Shown here piece by piece: positions 6,791-8,191 of a stretch of DNA of 8,191 nt; position 1 is the stretch's first letter; each line of letters begins with the position of its first letter. The notes beneath the pieces are model-generated. The model worked only from the letters and a program-made list of their open reading frames with translations, did not search any database and was not told the DNA's origin. Origin of the DNA: an uncultured Oscillospiraceae bacterium (lineage in GTDB: Bacteria; Bacillota; Clostridia; Oscillospirales; Oscillospiraceae); NCBI GenBank assembly GCA_905233785.1, contig CAJOCV010000080.1, forward strand, positions 1 through 8,191, written 5' to 3'. Position numbers and translations under genes: made by a program.

Positions 6791-6816
6791 ATATCCATAT
6801 TTGAAAATATTTGTCC
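6791..6816 (-). promoter_or_regulatory. Operator copy C: 26-bp putative AraC-type site in the divergent rhamnosidase/regulator region
   Basis: On the minus strand it reads GGACAAATATTTT then CAAATATGGATAT. It contains an exact direct repeat, CAAATAT, twice at 10-bp spacing, and matches copy A at 19 of 26 positions. It ends 20 nt before the leftward -10 at 6770-6765. Its other end covers the -35 position of the rightward regulator promoter (TTGTCC, 6811-6816), so one bound protein could activate the rhamnosidase and repress its own gene. Confidence 0.7.
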
Positions 6817-6841
6817 GGATCCGGTCATACTGTGATACAAT
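6811..6841 (+). promoter_or_regulatory. Predicted promoter of the AraC-type regulator (extended -10)
   Basis: TACAAT (6836-6841) is preceded by TGA, giving an extended -10. The only -35-like element is TTGTCC (6811-6816) at a long 19-nt spacing, inside operator copy C. A perfect 10-bp palindrome CCGGATCCGG (6815-6824) lies between them. The expected start near 6848 leaves a leader of only about 12 nt before GTG 6860, so the true promoter could lie further upstream. Confidence 0.45.
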
Positions 6842-6847
6842 AGCAGA

Positions 6848-6856
6848 GAGGTGATC
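6848..6856 (+). promoter_or_regulatory. Ribosome-binding site that fixes the regulator start
   Basis: GAGGTGATC is an uninterrupted 9-nt complement to the usual 16S rRNA 3' end. It contains the GTG at 6851, so that codon is part of the ribosome-binding site and GTG 6860 is the more likely start, 8 nt after the GAGG core. Confidence 0.72.
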
Positions 6857-6859
6857 TCC

Positions 6860-8059
6860 GTGCGTGAAAACCATATCCGCATTCTCTGCAGCGTGATCAA
6901 GGTAGACCTGGTGTATGAGGCGCCGGACGGCAGCCTGACCGCTTTCTTTGACAGCACGCCCGACAGCCCCCTGATGCAGTCGCAAAAGCTTCGCCAGCTC
7001 ATGCGGGAGGGCGTTTTGGGGCAGTCCGGCCCGTTCCTGCGCAGCAACCAGTTTGACTGTTATTTTGCCGGTCTCCGCGCCGACGAGGGCTTTCTCTATA
7101 TGGGGCCGATGTCGCACACACGCCTGAGCCAGAGCAAGCTGCACCAGATGGCAAAGGCCTACGGGATCGGCAGTGAAGACCTGCGTGTTCTGCCGGTTTT
7201 TACGCTGTCGGAGATCCGCAATATGATCCTGCTGACCAATACCGTGCTGTCCAACGCCAGCCTGGAAAACGAAGAGCTGCTCCAGCTCAACCGGATCATC
7301 AGCCGGAATGAACGACAGGACAAGCGGGAACAGACGCATTTTGTCCTGAAGGAAGAGGAAGAAGACGATGACGCCGCCATGCGGCACAGCTACCATGAGG
7401 AGCAGCTGCTTATGCAGGCGATCCGCGAGGGGCGCAGCGCCGAAGCGGTTCGCCTGGCGGAAAACATGGACCGCGATTCCGGCCGCCTGTCCGACGACGA
7501 CATGCGGCATTACCGGAATCTCGCCATCGTCGGGATCTCTCTCTGCGCCCGCGCGGCGATCGAGGGCGGCGTATCTCCCCGCTCGGCCTACCGGGTCAGC
7601 GGCTATTATATCCAGCGCTGTGACGCCGTCCAGGATCCCGCCCACCTGCTGCATTACCGCAACCGTGCCATTGAGGAGCTGACCGGGCGGGTCCACGAAA
7701 AGCTGAACAAGCCGCACGGCTCCAACTATGTGGAACGGTGCAAAAGCTATATCCGGCAGCATTACCGCGAGAAGATCTACCTGGACGAGCTTGCCGAGAA
7801 GCTCGGCATCAGCGCGGGCTATCTCTCGAAGCTCTTCAAGCGGGAGACCGGGCAGTGTCTGCAGGACTATATCAACGAGGAGCGCGTCTTCCGTGCGGCA
7901 AATCTCCTGATTTACTCCGATCTGCCTCTCCCGGAGATCGCCCAGTATGTTCATTTCCCGACCCAGAGCTACTTCGGAAAGATTTTCAAGCAGTATAAAA
8001 ATATGACGCCCAAGGCCTATCGCGACCGATACCGGGCTGTGGAATATGATAATCTTTGA
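6860..8059 (+). CDS. AraC/XylS-family transcriptional regulator with large N-terminal sensor region
   Basis: A 399-residue cytoplasmic DNA-binding protein. The C-terminal 110 residues are a complete AraC domain: the first helix-turn-helix is about 306-328 (LDELAEKLGISAGYLSKLFK), the second about 356-378 (LPEIAQYVHFPTQSYFGKIF), then the family signature KNMTPKAYR (380-388). Residues 1-130 form an alpha/beta sensor-like region with FLYMGPMS at 78-85. Residues 165-171 are an acidic run. Residues 175-285 are helical, with RHYRNLAIVGISLCARAAIEGG (216-237), a pattern I associate with AraC-type regulators of sugar-use genes in Firmicutes (from memory). No kinase or response-regulator domain is seen, so a small-molecule inducer, perhaps a sugar released by these enzymes, is likely. 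It is divergent from the rhamnosidase gene and is the best candidate to bind the three 26-bp operators. The GTG start at 6860 rests on the ribosome-binding site. Confidence 0.92.
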   Translation: MRENHIRILCSVIKVDLVYEAPDGSLTAFFDSTPDSPLMQSQKLRQLMREGVLGQSGPFLRSNQFDCYFAGLRADEGFLYMGPMSHTRLSQSKLHQMAKAYGIGSEDLRVLPVFTLSEIRNMILLTNTVLSNASLENEELLQLNRIISRNERQDKREQTHFVLKEEEEDDDAAMRHSYHEEQLLMQAIREGRSAEAVRLAENMDRDSGRLSDDDMRHYRNLAIVGISLCARAAIEGGVSPRSAYRVSGYYIQRCDAVQDPAHLLHYRNRAIEELTGRVHEKLNKPHGSNYVERCKSYIRQHYREKIYLDELAEKLGISAGYLSKLFKRETGQCLQDYINEERVFRAANLLIYSDLPLPEIAQYVHFPTQSYFGKIFKQYKNMTPKAYRDRYRAVEYDNL

Positions 8060-8068
8060 GTTTGAAAA

Positions 8069-8097
8069 GGCTGCGGATCTGCGTCTCTTCGGCAGCC
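8069..8097 (-). terminator. Possible terminator hairpin between convergent genes at the right end
   Basis: GGCTGC (8069-8074) pairs with GCAGCC (8092-8097) around a 17-nt loop. In the leftward direction the stem is followed by TTTTCAAA, so it could end the partial leftward reading frame whose stop is at 8101-8103. In the rightward direction it starts 9 nt after the regulator stop but has no T-run. The stem is only 6 bp. Confidence 0.4.
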
Positions 8098-8100
8098 CCT

Positions 8101-8190
8101 TCAGCCTCCCCAGAAGAGCCTGCAAAGCCAGGCGGAGGAGAGAAAACACACCAAATCCGCGCACAGCGCCGCCGGGATCGCCCAGCGGCT
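8101..8190 (-). CDS. Possible C-terminal end of a membrane protein (cut by window edge)
   Basis: On the minus strand one frame entering from the right edge is open for 29 codons and stops with TGA at 8101-8103. It encodes a hydrophobic stretch, AIPAALCADLVCFLSSAWLC, with a short polar/aromatic tail, like the last transmembrane helix of a transporter; MATE-type exporters often end in a similar way, but this is a guess. A hairpin with a T-run follows the stop, which supports a real gene end. The fragment is too short to identify, and another minus-strand frame is also open across this stretch, so it could be chance. Confidence 0.33.
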   Translation of the reverse strand, partial: SRWAIPAALCADLVCFLSSAWLCRLFWGG

Positions 8191-8191
8191 C

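Noticed and set aside
1670..6816. The three 26-bp repeats as ends of a mobile element or a dispersed repeat
   Set aside because: All are in the same orientation, each lies at a fixed distance from a -10 hexamer, there is no transposase or target duplication, and the flanking sequence is not conserved.
6725..8164. A 479-codon open frame on the minus strand
   Set aside because: It is antisense to the AraC-type regulator, whose complete HTH domain and ribosome-binding site show the plus strand is coding. The frame's translation resembles no family and has no ribosome-binding site.

Overview
The window looks like chromosome of an anaerobic, gut-type Firmicute (Clostridia; an Oscillospiraceae or Lachnospiraceae relative is my inference). 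The reasons are GC-rich genes with AT-rich gaps, strong AGGAGG ribosome-binding sites, and a catabolic gene set typical of such bacteria: a GPH-type sugar symporter, a GH78-like alpha-L-rhamnosidase, a clan GH-A glycosidase, a type-B carboxylesterase, the start of an Old Yellow Enzyme-type reductase and an AraC-type regulator. No mobile element, CRISPR array, rRNA or tRNA was seen.

Layout from right to left. At the right edge, about 30 codons of a possible membrane protein end on the minus strand (8101-8190), followed by a possible terminator between convergent genes. The AraC-type regulator is the only complete gene on the plus strand (6860-8059). A 127-bp divergent region separates it from a leftward array in three blocks: the GH78-like enzyme (6732-4567); the GH-A glycosidase with the carboxylesterase (4474-3272 and 3268-1706, 3 bp apart); and the GPH symporter (1590-172) with the truncated OYE-family flavoenzyme (from 99 off the left edge).

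The main finding is regulatory. Each of the three gaps ahead of these blocks carries one copy of a 26-bp AT-rich motif in the same orientation (1670-1695, 4541-4566, 6791-6816). Seventeen of 26 columns are identical in all three. In every case the motif ends exactly 20 nt before a plausible -10 hexamer (TATTCT, TACGAT, TATGAT), while the -35 positions are poor. Inside the motif two CAAA-type heptamers lie 10 bp apart. This is what is expected of a class-II AraC-family activator site, so the window probably shows a local regulon driven by the adjacent regulator.

Together the genes suggest uptake of an intact rhamnose-containing, probably acylated or phenolic plant glycoside. The symporter would import it, the cytoplasmic rhamnosidase, glycosidase and esterase would take it apart, and the ene-reductase-like enzyme could reduce a released unsaturated part such as a flavonoid or hydroxycinnamate. 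The enzyme families and operators are well supported; the substrate is inference.
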